The notes below the pieces were generated by a model. That model had not been told where the DNA came from. It did not search any database and worked only from the letters and a program-made list of their open reading frames with translations. DNA of 64,000 nt from CAVVST01 sp963750995. Its GTDB lineage: Bacteria; Acidobacteriota; Vicinamibacteria; Vicinamibacterales; UBA2999. Shown here one piece after another: positions 52,855-61,379 of this stretch. Numbering within the stretch: position 1 is the first letter of the stretch; the number at the start of each line of letters is the position of its first letter. Position numbers and translations under genes: made by a program. The stretch covers positions 1,240,001 to 1,304,000 of the forward strand of contig CAVVST010000002.1 in assembly GCA_963750995.1 (NCBI GenBank). Reading direction: 5' to 3'.

Positions 52855-53808
52855 CTACGGCGCGCGCTTGACCTGGTCGCCCACCTGCACCGCCGCCGTG
52901 CCGCTGAGCATGGCGGTGGCCGAGCCGTCATCAACCTCGGTGACCTTGGCCGTGCCGATCTTGTCCACGATCGTGCGCAGGACCTTCTTCGTCTGCGGAT
53001 CCAGGATGGTGCGGCCCGGGCGATTGATGTCGACGGTGTCCCCGACCTGCACGCCCTTCGATCTGCCGACGTTGAGGATGATCGTGCTGCCGCTGACGTC
53101 CGCCACCAGTCCCGAGTAGTCAGCGCCCGCGCTGGCGAGTTTCGATCCGTAGTCGTTCAGATTCGCCGCAACCTGCTGCGCCGCGCGGTTGACGGCCTCG
53201 CCGAGCATCGTGTCCTGGAAGGATGACGCCGTCATGTCGAGTGCGCCGGTGGCGTAGCCGCTCGCGGCCACCGCCGCCTGGCTCGATTCGCCGCTGCCCG
53301 ATGCCGCGGTCAATATCTCTCCGGTGCCGGTGTCGACCATGCGGGCAGTCATCCCGACCGTGGCCTTGGTGTTGACCCGCTTCCCGGCGCCGAGCACCCC
53401 GCGCGTGAGCCGCCCGAGCGAGCCCGAGCCGACCGCCACCGCCGACTCCTCCAGGCCGAACTGGGTGACCGAACCGATGATGACGGCCTGGACGCCGAGC
53501 ACCCGGCCAATCGCGGCGGCACTCTTGGCATCGGCGCGGTTGCTGTTCGAGAAGTTCTGCTCTTTCAGCACCTGGTCGAGCGCGCGCCGTTCGATGACGA
53601 AATACGTTCCGCCCTTGAGCAGCTCCTTGACCAGCACGTCGGCCAGGCCGGCCCCGACGTCCTGGTTCGAGCCAAGCGACGCCTTCGCAGATGCCTCGAC
53701 AGCCGAATCGTCAAAGCTGAGGACGGCGACTCGTTTCTTCTGCTGCGCTGACGCATCGGTGACGAGGACAAGGACCAGAAGACAGATGAACAAAACAATT
53801 CGAGGCAT
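52855..53808 (-). CDS. CsgG/HfaB-like exported protein
   Basis: 317 residues. Signal peptide MPRIVLFICLLVLVLVTDAS, then KKRVAVLSFDDSAVEASAKA, GAGLADVLVKELLKGGTYFV, IERRALDQVLKEQNFSNSNR, GRVLGVQAVIIGSVTQFG and GMTARMVDTGTGEI, the CsgG core; a C-terminal OB-like segment (VADVSGSTIILNVGRSKGVQ) follows. CsgG-type proteins form outer-membrane export channels or act as periplasmic assembly factors. There is no lipobox Cys here. AGGAGGT eight bases before ATG 53808 is strong. It lies 47 bp after the TIR-membrane gene on the same strand, so the pair is likely one operon. Confidence 0.85.
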   Translation of the reverse strand: MPRIVLFICLLVLVLVTDASAQQKKRVAVLSFDDSAVEASAKASLGSNQDVGAGLADVLVKELLKGGTYFVIERRALDQVLKEQNFSNSNRADAKSAAAIGRVLGVQAVIIGSVTQFGLEESAVAVGSGSLGRLTRGVLGAGKRVNTKATVGMTARMVDTGTGEILTAASGSGESSQAAVAASGYATGALDMTASSFQDTMLGEAVNRAAQQVAANLNDYGSKLASAGADYSGLVADVSGSTIILNVGRSKGVQVGDTVDINRPGRTILDPQTKKVLRTIVDKIGTAKVTEVDDGSATAMLSGTAAVQVGDQVKRAP

Positions 53809-53855
53809 GGGGTTGCACCTCCTAATGAGTATTCGTGTTCGTGTCCGCATGCCGG

Positions 53856-54920
53856 TCACCGGTTGAGAAATTGCTCGAGCGCGTCGAGATGTGTGCGGGC
53901 GAGGTCCAGATATCTCCTGGCCCCGGAGGCATCCTTCTCCGCGATCGCCTCCTTGCTCCGTGCAAGGTTCGCCCGGAGGCTCCGCTGGTGCGTCACCATG
54001 TCCACGCGCGGCGCGTTCGGTTTCATGTCTTCCCAGAGCTGATTGAGCGCGTCGTCGATCGCGCCGCCGCGGATCGACAGGCTGTCGTAGTCGTCTCTTA
54101 CCCCGTTCAATGCGCTGGACGCCTCGACGGTGGCCGGCGTCGGCTCCGCAGCGCCGACCGTAGGCCTGACGTCCCGGACGGTCGGCTTGTTCGTCGATGC
54201 GGTTGTTGAACGGGTCCCGGTTCCCCTGGTTGCCGGGAACAGCTCGACCGGACGAGATGGAGCCGCCTCGACCTGTTGCGGCGGTTCCCGAACGGCCGGC
54301 GGCGACGAATTCTGAACCGGCACCGGTGCGGACCCAATTTGTCGGCGGCCGGGTTCAACCTGCAGCGGGCGCTCGCCGGAGAACCACCAGATGGCCATAC
54401 CGCTCAACGCCACGACGAGGGCCAGTCCTGAAGCGACATACGCTAGGGGAAACGACCGGCGGTCCGGAACCGAACGGCGCCCGGACGATTCGTGAGAAAC
54501 AGGCGTGGCTGTCGGAGTGTCCCCCAGGTCGCGCGCGAGCCGGTCCATGTGGTCGTCCCAGCGGCCCTGCCAGGCGTCGAGCCAGTGCGTGCCCGAGATG
54601 AAGAGCTCGAGCCCGGGCGACGGCAGGACCTCTTCGATCCGGACCGGGAAGACCGGCTTCTGCTTCGAGACGGCGCGTTCGATCTCCCGGCGCACGAACA
54701 CCGAGGCATTCGCCGCTTCGGACAATACCAGGACAACTGCAGCGGAGTGTTCGAGACCGCGGATGATCTCGTCGGCGTATTCGCGCCCGGCGCGCACGTC
54801 GCGAGGCGCAATCCAGCACACGAGGCCGTGTGCTTCCAGGCTTGCGCAGATGTCGTCGGCCTTGTCGCGATTCTCGGAGGCGTAGCTGACGAAGGCCGAG
54901 TACTCGCCGGACGGTTTCAT
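53856..54920 (-). CDS. TIR-domain protein with transmembrane helix and helical C-terminus
   Basis: 354 residues. TIR at about 5-135: EYSAFVSYASENRDKADDIC, LVCWIAPRDVRAGREYADEI (with the Glu expected for NADase activity), VVLVLSEAANASVFVRREIE and KPVFPVRIEEV. One transmembrane helix near 160-182 (FPLAYVASGLALVVALSGMA), a Pro/Ser/Thr-rich linker, then a C-terminal helical domain (DDYDSLSIRGGAIDDALNQL, ANLARSKEAIAEKDASGARR). This predicts an inside TIR and an outside sensor-like part. Start ATG 54920 chosen because the TIR fold begins at once; a GTG lies at 54944. Confidence 0.87.
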   Translation of the reverse strand: MKPSGEYSAFVSYASENRDKADDICASLEAHGLVCWIAPRDVRAGREYADEIIRGLEHSAAVVLVLSEAANASVFVRREIERAVSKQKPVFPVRIEEVLPSPGLELFISGTHWLDAWQGRWDDHMDRLARDLGDTPTATPVSHESSGRRSVPDRRSFPLAYVASGLALVVALSGMAIWWFSGERPLQVEPGRRQIGSAPVPVQNSSPPAVREPPQQVEAAPSRPVELFPATRGTGTRSTTASTNKPTVRDVRPTVGAAEPTPATVEASSALNGVRDDYDSLSIRGGAIDDALNQLWEDMKPNAPRVDMVTHQRSLRANLARSKEAIAEKDASGARRYLDLARTHLDALEQFLNR

Positions 54921-55078
54921 GTTCTTGGCGCCGCGTACACGCAAGTCGGGCCGCGTGCGTGGCGGAGTATACCCCGGTCCATCCGTGCATTTGCGTGCAA
55001 CGGCCCGCCCCTTCGTGCCCGGAAGAGGGTCTGCCTTTTTGTGTTACCGTCTCAAGACTTTTTCAGCGGCCAGCAGCC

Positions 55079-56456
55079 ATGCCCCTGACGTTCAAGGCAT
55101 TTCTCAGTCACCGTTACCAATCGCCAGGCGTGAACAGCTATTTTCACCAGCTGTTCAGCGAGGTGGCGGAGCTGCAATTCGATGTCGATGCGGCCAAGGG
55201 CGCGACCAACATGACTCGTTTGGAACGCATGGTGCGCGACACGGACGCGTTCGTCGGCATCTACCCCTATGACAGCGAGGGCATCGAGCAGCCCACTCGG
55301 CAGCAGTTACTCGAGGCAAGCCGGTACTTCCGGCTCGAGCTCGATCTCGCCGCGCGCGCGCGAACACCCTCGATCGTCTTCGTGGACCGGCGCTATGGCC
55401 CGGTCATCGGTCAGCCACCGGCCATGTTCGTCTGCCAGTTCGATCACCAGGAAGTGACCGGACGTGGCGGGTCGCCGAACCGCGAGCGGTTTCGCAGCAT
55501 GTTCCAGCGGTTCTGTGAAAACGTCGAAGCGTCGATGCAGGACCGAGCGAACGCGTCCATCGTCGGTGACCTTGTGTGTCGGGTTCGTGCTGCCCGCAGA
55601 CGCATACCCACCGACCGTCGTAGGCGAGCTCGAGTCGCTGGCCCGGGTCGCGAATATCGAAGTCGAGCGGCTGCCGTGGCCGCCCGGGCTCGACGGCCGG
55701 ATGGTGAGCCGCCTGCAGTCGTTCGACTGGATTGTGACGGATGTCGGCGCGACGGCCGCGAATACGGGCATCGCCGCGTTTCTCCACGGGCAGTGCATCC
55801 CGACGGTGCGCCTCTCGTCTCAGGGGGAGTCGGCCGACCCTGCTGGGGCTACGACATTGCCGCCGTCACCGCTGGAGACGAGCCTGTATGGGGCCCATGA
55901 GGTCGGCTATCTCAAAGACATCGTGCGCTGGACGACGCCCGCGGAGTTGATTGCCGCATTCGAGAAGCGCCTGGCGCGCATTCTTCAGGAGAGCCGCCGG
56001 ATCGGCTCCATCCAGGAAGGGCGCGAATACTTTCTCGAGGCCGCGCGGCGCAAGGAAACTGTGTTCGTCAGCTATAGCGGCCAGGACGAAGCACCGGTGG
56101 CGCCCATCGTCGCCGCGCTTCGCCGCCGCTTTCAGGCGGTCTTCGACTACCGGGATGGCGGGGAGTCGATCGAGCCAGGTCGTCCCTGGATGGACGAGAT
56201 CTTCACCAAGCTCGATCGAAGCGCGGCGGCGGTGCTGATCTTGTCGTCGGGGTACCTGGCTTCAGGCAACTGCGCGCACGAAGCGCGCAGTATCATGGCG
56301 GCGCGGGACGCGGCGAAGCTCACGCTGGTGCCGATCAAGCTGACGCGCGAGGAGCTGAAACTGCCATCTTTCCTCACGGATATCCAGTACCTGCGCGCGT
56401 GGGAATACTCGGACCCCGAGGCCATCGTCGATCGCATCATCAAGGTGCTGCCATAA
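55079..56456 (+). CDS. two-module TIR protein (one frameshift)
   Basis: About 458 residues. The N-terminal module (about 1-150) reads LTFKAFLSHRYQSPGVNSYF, DVDAAKGATNMTRLERMVRD, DAFVGIYPYDSEG and PSIVFVDRRYGP, a divergent TIR- or SLOG-like Rossmann domain. After a shift near 55570 the middle gives LCVGFVLPADAYPPTVVGEL and SFDWIVTDVGATAANTGIAA. The C-terminal module (about 320-458) is a clear TIR: TVFVSYSGQDEAPVAPIVAA, FDYRDGGESIEPGRPWMDEI (Glu), AAVLILSSGYLASGNCAHEA. One extra base explains the shift; the length is one over a multiple of three. Divergent from the TIR-membrane gene over 158 bp. Confidence 0.82.
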
Positions 56457-56457
56457 C

Positions 56458-56850
56458 CTAGCCCGCGTGTGCCAGCAGATTGGCATCGCGGACGAGCACC
56501 CAGCGCCCGTCCGGCTCCTTGCGCAGGATCGTGAGCGTATAGCCCGACCGACGGACCGGCGGCGCGCCTTCGCGGGTCATCGTCAAATCGATGTGATTTC
56601 GGAGGAATGCCCAGCTCCCCAGCACCCGGATTTCCTGGATCTCGGCCCGGCCGTCAATGTGTGCGCCCTTCATCGCCTGCGAGTCGGCGGCGAAGGTGTC
56701 CTTGCCAAACGGTTCCCGCCCCGGAACCATGAAGATCACGTCGTCGGCCATCAGGCTGAGGACCGTGGGCAGGTCGCCGGCCTTGCTGGCGGCCATCCAT
56801 GTATCAACCAGCGTGCGAATCGCGCGTTCGTCGTCGGTCATAGTGGTCAT
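56458..56850 (-). CDS. SnoaL-like / SgcJ-EcaC family protein
   Basis: 130 residues. DERAIRTLVDTWMAASKAGD, LPTVLSLMADDVIFMVPGRE, PFGKDTFAADSQAM, GSWAFLRNHIDLTMT and GYTLTILRKEPDGRWVLVRD: the NTF2-like cone fold of the SgcJ/EcaC group. These small proteins bind or isomerise hydrophobic substrates; many have no known reaction. It converges with the TIR gene with a one-base gap. A start at the second Met (fourth codon) is also possible. Confidence 0.85.
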   Translation of the reverse strand: MTTMTDDERAIRTLVDTWMAASKAGDLPTVLSLMADDVIFMVPGREPFGKDTFAADSQAMKGAHIDGRAEIQEIRVLGSWAFLRNHIDLTMTREGAPPVRRSGYTLTILRKEPDGRWVLVRDANLLAHAG

Positions 56851-56876
56851 GAAAGCATGTCACTATTCGGTTATCG

Positions 56877-57302
56877 ATGACTTATCAGCCGCGGCCAATC
56901 GATACCAGCACAGTCGAGCTGAGCGACGAGATCGAACATCTGGTCGAGCGGCTCTCAGAGAGCATCCACGACAACTGGGCGCAGCGGCGCCTCCGGGAAG
57001 GCTGGAGACACGGGCCGGCCCGCGATGACGTCTCGAAGACACACCCGGACCTGGTGCCGTATGCAGCGCTGCCTGAGGCGGAAAAAGAGTACGACCGCAC
57101 AACTGTTCGCGAGACAGTCAAAGGGATTCTGGCGCTCGGCTTCGAGATCCGCGGCAAGCCGAGTACCCGTGCCATCCTGACTGACCCGGCTACGCTGACA
57201 CGCTCGCCTCGAGATGCCGGGGCTGGATCTGCCAGTGGCGCTGCGGCTCGCGCTCCATCTGCTCCTGCAAGCGCACGAGCCGCGACTGCAGACCCCGCAT
57301 GA
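56877..57302 (+). CDS. RyR-domain protein
   Basis: 141 residues. About 15-95 reads LSDEIEHLVERLSESIHDNW, AQRRLREGWRHGP, ARDDVSKTHPDLVPYAALPE and AEKEYDRTTVRETVKGILAL, the RyR (ryanodine receptor repeat) pattern WAxxRxxxGWxxGxxRDDxxKxHPxLVPYxxLPExEKxYDR. Bacterial RyR domains are found in conflict and nucleotide-signalling systems, often near TIR proteins, and are proposed to sense nucleotides such as cyclic ADP-ribose. The C-terminal 45 residues are Ala/Pro-rich and overlap the 3' end of the convergent lipoxygenase gene (57190-57302), so the true end may be earlier. Confidence 0.85.
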   Translation: MTYQPRPIDTSTVELSDEIEHLVERLSESIHDNWAQRRLREGWRHGPARDDVSKTHPDLVPYAALPEAEKEYDRTTVRETVKGILALGFEIRGKPSTRAILTDPATLTRSPRDAGAGSASGAAARAPSAPASARAATADPA

Positions 57303-58918
57303 TGGCGGCCCCCTCGGGATCGAGCGCGACATGGCTGGCGTCGTTCATCAGCCGGTTGGTCGCCGACGAGATGAGCAGTTCGAAGTTGATCACCGCCTGG
57401 ACCTGCCCGACCGACTCGCCGCGGCCGTCCTCGCGAACGGTTGCCGGCAGGAACATGGCGTAGTTCCACATGGTGTTGTCTTCGTGCTCCGCCGACACCG
57501 AATACATGTACAGCGCGCACAGCCTGGTCAGCGACGCCCGGGTCAGCTCAGGGGTGTACCGAGCCGATGCCTTTCACGATCTGCCGGTTCAGCGCGTCGA
57601 ACCACGCACGCACCGCGGCGTCCTGTGCCAGCGACACCTCGTCGGGGTAGTAATGGGCGATGTACTCGCCCGCATACGACACGAACAGATCGAAGTACCG
57701 TGACGCCTGGGTGAGGTGCGGGTACTCGAGGTCGGCACCAATCTCCCGCCGCGATGTATCCACCCGCGGATCCAGGCGCTGGATGTCGAAATACTTTGCC
57801 CCGTCGTCGTAGTAACGCAGGATCGTGTCGTAGGAAAAGCTGAAGCCGGTGACGTCGAACCCGTTCCGCCGCAGCGTCAGATGGGTGTGGTAGTTCGTGG
57901 AAATCGTGTCGGCCATGTGCGGGGCCATCAGCCGTCTCAGCGGATGCGCCGAGGGCAACTGGTGGGTGGCGACGGCGAACGGCGCGACACCGCCGACGTG
58001 GTACTGCATGCCGTGGCGCCAGACCGTGGTGTGGGTGGCCAGCGAACACAGCGCGATGCGTTCAGCGAGCGGCCAGCGTGTGTCGCCCGGCGTCACCAGC
58101 GTGCCGTTGTGCTCCACGCCCGTCACGGCGACCGATGTATCGCGATCCTCGTACCGGATCCGGCAGCCCAGCCGGCTCAGGCCCTCTCGCACCGGATAGC
58201 CACGCAGGTAGTCCAGGTCGATCAGGTACTCGCGGCGCCCGTTTCGCTCGAGCAGCTTGGCATACGGTCCCCCCACTGCCAGCACGTCGAGCAGCCGTCC
58301 GCGCTGCTGCGCCTCCACCAGGTCGGCATGCCACACCGGGGGCGACCGCACGAGACGGAACAGCCAGGGATATCCGTGCCTGGCGCGTTCGCGCGGATCG
58401 CGTGACGCCTCCGGCTGGTAGGTCGACACCACTGGATAGAGATCCTGCAGCGCGTGAATGGCCTGCACGGTGATGGCTCCGGGCAGCGACATCTCCTCTC
58501 GCGGCACATCGGAAGGAACCACCAGCGTCGGGCTCTGGAAATCGGGATACGTTTCCGGCGCCGGGATCAGGCGAATGGGCACGTCGGGCGCCGGCACCGG
58601 CACCCGGCGCGGCCAGAGCCGCATAACGACGATGAAGGACCAGACGGCGGCCCAGACCTGCTGCCGGAAGAACCACGCCACGCGCTGCATCCGCGGCCGG
58701 TCTCGCAGCACCGCCGCGCGAAGCGTAGACAGCCACTCCAGGACGCGCCGCAGCCGGCGAGCGAGGTCGAGACTGTCTCCGGTCAGAGCCGCCGTGATCG
58801 AGGTTGCTGCTCCCTGCAGGAACGACGGCGCCCAGCGCCGCGGCGTCAGCAGCACGTCCACGAATGCGGGCAGCCGCATCACCCACGGAAATCGTTCCTG
58901 GATCGATTGAATCGTCAC
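57190..58918 (-). CDS. lipoxygenase family protein (one frameshift)
   Basis: About 576 residues from GTG 58918 (TTG 58966 is another option). Lipoxygenases add O2 to polyunsaturated fatty acids. The signature HGMQYHVGGVAPFAVATHQL, PSAHPLRRLMAPHMADTIST holds the iron ligands His302xxxxHis307 and aligns with plant HWLNTHxxxEPFxIATxRxL. After a shift near 57558 comes SLTRLCALYMYSVSAEHEDN, matching the SAxHAAVN segment with the third His. The Asn is at +3, not +4, after that His, and the chain ends in Ala, where classical enzymes end in Ile, a metal ligand. So activity is likely but not certain. Convergent with the RyR gene, 66 bp from a META lipoprotein gene. Confidence 0.82.
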
Positions 58919-58983
58919 ACGCGACCTACACGCCAACTCCGGGGCCCGCGCGGTCGCGGGATGCAAATGAAGGCGGGCGAATT

Positions 58984-59451
58984 CTATATCGGGTCGCTGA
59001 AGACCGGTTCGAACTCATAGATTCCGCCGTCCGCCATCAGCGCCAGGAAAAGATGGCCGCCACGCATGACGTACGAGCGGATGAAACTCCACTGCTTGAC
59101 GATCTGATCGTGTAGCGACCCTGCCGGGCAGTTCACGCGCGTGAGCGCGAGCGGGCCGAACTGCAGCTGACCCGGGCCGGATGACGTCCAGGTCCCTCGT
59201 CCCCGATTGCAATCGACGCGTGCGGTCAGCTGGCCATTGGCGCCGAATTCAATGGCGTACTTCGCGCGGTCGTCGGGTGTCAGTGTCGTCCCGTCGCCTC
59301 CTTGAAAGTGGACGAGGTGCCACGAGGTACCGGCCAGGCCGGGTGCAACTGGCGGCAGCGAGCCCGGAGCGCGCGCCGTCCCACTCGTATTCAGGCACGC
59401 CGCGGTCGCAGCAATCAGGCCGAGGCACAGCGAGAGCGAAGAGTGGGTCAT
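58984..59451 (-). CDS. META-domain lipoprotein (HslJ-like)
   Basis: 155 residues. Lipoprotein signal LSLCLGLIAATAACLNTSG with the lipobox Cys at about 19, then one META domain: LAGTSWHLVHFQGGDGTTLT, YAIEFGANGQLTARVDCNRG, RVNCPAGSLHDQIVKQWSFI and GGHLFLALMADGGIYEFEPV. META lipoproteins of the HslJ type are tied to envelope stress or novobiocin resistance in E. coli; the exact role is unknown. The DCNRGRGTW motif is the usual one. Upstream of the lipoxygenase gene and on the same strand, so possibly co-transcribed. Confidence 0.85.
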   Translation of the reverse strand: MTHSSLSLCLGLIAATAACLNTSGTARAPGSLPPVAPGLAGTSWHLVHFQGGDGTTLTPDDRAKYAIEFGANGQLTARVDCNRGRGTWTSSGPGQLQFGPLALTRVNCPAGSLHDQIVKQWSFIRSYVMRGGHLFLALMADGGIYEFEPVFSDPI

Positions 59452-59461
59452 ATATTTCGTT

Positions 59462-59548
59462 CACGCCAACCACGACGTGCACGACGAACACGACGTTCTT
59501 GAAGCTTGTTCGCGGTCGTCGTGGCCGTCGTGCCGTCGTGGTTTGAAT
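59462..59548. repeat. CACGACG-rich repeat
   Basis: ACCACGACGTGCACGACGAA, CACGACGTTC, then CGGTCGTCGTGGCCGTCGTG and CCGTCGTGGTTTGAA. Shares its right half with copies beside the 46.4-kb repeats. There is no REP hairpin here, so the two repeat types are separable. The 131-bp gap holds nothing else. Confidence 0.6.
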
Positions 59549-59582
59549 ATCCGACCTTGCGCCAGCGCGACCCAGGGATAAG

Positions 59583-60296
59583 TTATGCCTCGAGTTCGTT
59601 CTTCAGCGCCTTCATTCGCGCCCCGAGGTCGTGCAGCTCGTCGTGGCTCAGCACGTCGCGCGCGATCCGGAACATCTCGCGTTCCTCCTCCTTGATGTGA
59701 TGCTCGATGTTCTCCTTCAGCACCTTGAACTTCGCGCCCCACTGCTCGTCGTCCCGGGCCAGTTTCTGCAGTTCCTTGACGACCAGGTCCGCCACGTGGT
59801 GCTCCTGGTATCCTTCGAGGACGATCTCGTGGGCCTCCGGGTGGGGTTTGAGCGCCGGGTAGAGAATCCTCTCCTCAATCACCTCGTGGACGTTCAGCGT
59901 CGCGGTCAAGGCGTCGAGCACCTGGGCGCGGCGCTTCACACCACGCTCGGTCGTTTCCTCCCCCTTCTTCAGCAGATCTTCGAAGCGGCGATGGTCGGTC
60001 TCGAGGAGGACGATCGGGTCGGTTTCGTCCTGGGCCCACGGCAACCGGCGGGTAATCGCCGCGACGGCGCTGGCGGCGGCGCCGCGCACCAGTGTGGCCG
60101 CCACGGCAAGGCGCGAGGGCTTCCGTGCCGGCGTCTTGCGTTTCGAAGCGGTCTTGCGTTTTGGAGCGCGCTTACGTGTTGACGCGGCCTTCCGTTTCGG
60201 CGCCTTCCTGCCGGCGGCCGCGCGCTTCGCGCCGGTGCTCTTCCTGGGACTGCTTTTTTTCGGACCGCGTTTCCTGCCCGCCACTCGTTTGGCCAC
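59583..60296 (-). CDS. hemerythrin HHE protein with histone-H1-like basic N-terminal tail
   Basis: 237 residues. About 1-62 is almost pure Lys/Arg/Ala/Ser/Thr/Pro (KRGPKKSSPRKSTGAKRAAA, KRKTASKRKTPARKP), like bacterial histone H1-type tails. About 95-200 is a hemerythrin HHE bundle: VLLETDHRRFEDLLKKGEE, TLNVHEVIEERILYPALK, YQEHHVADLVVKELQ and NIEHHIKEEEREMFRIARDV, with the His/Glu ligands for a di-iron site. GGAGGGG five bases before GTG 60296 supports the start. A DNA-bound di-iron protein could shield DNA from oxidants or sense O2/NO (inference). Confidence 0.88.
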   Translation of the reverse strand: MAKRVAGRKRGPKKSSPRKSTGAKRAAAGRKAPKRKAASTRKRAPKRKTASKRKTPARKPSRLAVAATLVRGAAASAVAAITRRLPWAQDETDPIVLLETDHRRFEDLLKKGEETTERGVKRRAQVLDALTATLNVHEVIEERILYPALKPHPEAHEIVLEGYQEHHVADLVVKELQKLARDDEQWGAKFKVLKENIEHHIKEEEREMFRIARDVLSHDELHDLGARMKALKNELEA

Positions 60297-60361
60297 GCTA
60301 ACCCCTCCACTGGCATTGTCCGATCTTTCCTGCCAGCGTGAAACGCGGCCGGCGCGTCAGC

Positions 60362-60742
60362 TCATGCCCACTGGTTCCGCGCACATTTCTGAACCGCCTC
60401 GACCAGCGCGTCCGGATCGATCGGCTTTCTGAGAATGCAGGAGAACTGGCTGGGGTTGAGATCGCTGGTGTCGGTGCCGGTGACGACAATCACCGGGATG
60501 TCCTGGGTGGTCGTGTGGGCCTTGAGTTCCCGCGACACGGCCCGACCGCTCAGGCGCGGGAGCGCCAGATCCAGGACGACTGCGCGCGGCTTTCCACTGT
60601 CGATGAGCCGCAACGCATCCACACCGTCTTCGACGCCCACCACGGCGTAGCCCGCCGCGCGCAGGGCCGAGCGATAGAGTTCCCGGAGGGCGGCATCATC
60701 CTCAACGACGAGAACATAGCGTTCCCACGATGGCTGCGGCAC
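60362..60742 (-). CDS. stand-alone response regulator receiver protein
   Basis: 126 residues, one REC domain: YVLVVEDDAALRELYRSALR (acidic pair), AVVLDLALPRLSGRAVSREL (phospho-acceptor Asp), IPVIVVTGTD and CILRKPIDPDALVEAV (conserved Lys). No output domain. GTG start. No kinase is adjacent; the triple-PAS kinase at 9708 lacks a receiver but is 49 kb away. Single-domain regulators relay phosphate or bind partner proteins. The 94 bp before 60837 show nothing clear. Confidence 0.9.
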   Translation of the reverse strand: MPQPSWERYVLVVEDDAALRELYRSALRAAGYAVVGVEDGVDALRLIDSGKPRAVVLDLALPRLSGRAVSRELKAHTTTQDIPVIVVTGTDTSDLNPSQFSCILRKPIDPDALVEAVQKCARNQWA

Positions 60743-60836
60743 GCTGGAATTGTAGGCGGTAAGAAATCGGAACCTACCTCAGCGGTGAAACCTATTTTCT
60801 CAAAACCGCGCAACCCTGGGCATTTCAGGGCGGGAC

Positions 60837-61286
60837 TTACCGTACCGGCGGCGGCTCGGCGTAAGGCCCCGTCGCGGGCAAGCCGGGGCCGCCGCCGCCG
60901 TCCCAATCCCTCTCGATGCCGTGGCCCCGCGCGGCATCGCCGTGCATCGGCGTCACGAATCCCAGCAGGCACCCGGACGAACCGTCCTTGAGCAGGTGAC
61001 ACCGCACCTTGATGCGGTCGCCTGGCCTGACGTCGTTCTGCTTGATGCCGGCCTTCTCGAGACCGCCGGGCCCGGTGCCCTCGAGCGCCCAGGTCGTCGT
61101 CTGCCCTTTCGCGTCGCTGGCGTCGAGGTAGATCCAGGAGTGCGGCACGAGTCGATGCACCTCGGTGACCGTCCCCTCGAGCGTCGTCCATTTCGCGACG
61201 TCGTAGTTGTTGTGGGAATGGTGGGCCGAGACGGGCAGCACCGCGAACGCGGCGCACGCCACCGCAAGACATTGGGATTTCAGCAT
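60837..61286 (-). CDS. DUF6152 family exported protein
   Basis: 149 residues. Signal peptide MLKSQCLAVACAAFAVLPVS, then AHHSHNNYDVAKWTTLEGTV, TEVHRLVPHSWIYLDASDAK and GDRIKVRCHLLKDGSSGCLL. The AHHS start, TxxGTVTxxxxxNPH(A/S)WIY and DGSxGCLLGF pattern is that of DUF6152, a periplasmic OB-like family common in Acidobacteriota and of unknown function. GGAGGG six to seven bases before ATG 61286 chooses this start. A Gly/Pro-rich C-terminus ends the chain. Confidence 0.83.
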   Translation of the reverse strand: MLKSQCLAVACAAFAVLPVSAHHSHNNYDVAKWTTLEGTVTEVHRLVPHSWIYLDASDAKGQTTTWALEGTGPGGLEKAGIKQNDVRPGDRIKVRCHLLKDGSSGCLLGFVTPMHGDAARGHGIERDWDGGGGPGLPATGPYAEPPPVR

Positions 61287-61307
61287 GTTCTGCCCTCCCG
61301 TGTGAAA

Positions 61308-61376
61308 AACCACGACGGCACGATGGCCACGACGTGGAACACGATTTCGTGTCGTCGTGTTCGTCGTGGTTCATAC
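61308..61376. repeat. CACGACG-rich repeat
   Basis: AACCACGACGGCACGATGGC, CACGACGTGG, then GTCGTCGTGTTCGTCGTGGT. It forms a long imperfect inverted repeat around AACACGATTTC (61338-61348), so it could fold as a hairpin of about 25 bp, possibly a terminator or transcript stabiliser for the 61380-62057 gene. Confidence 0.55.
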
Positions 61377-61379
61377 GAC

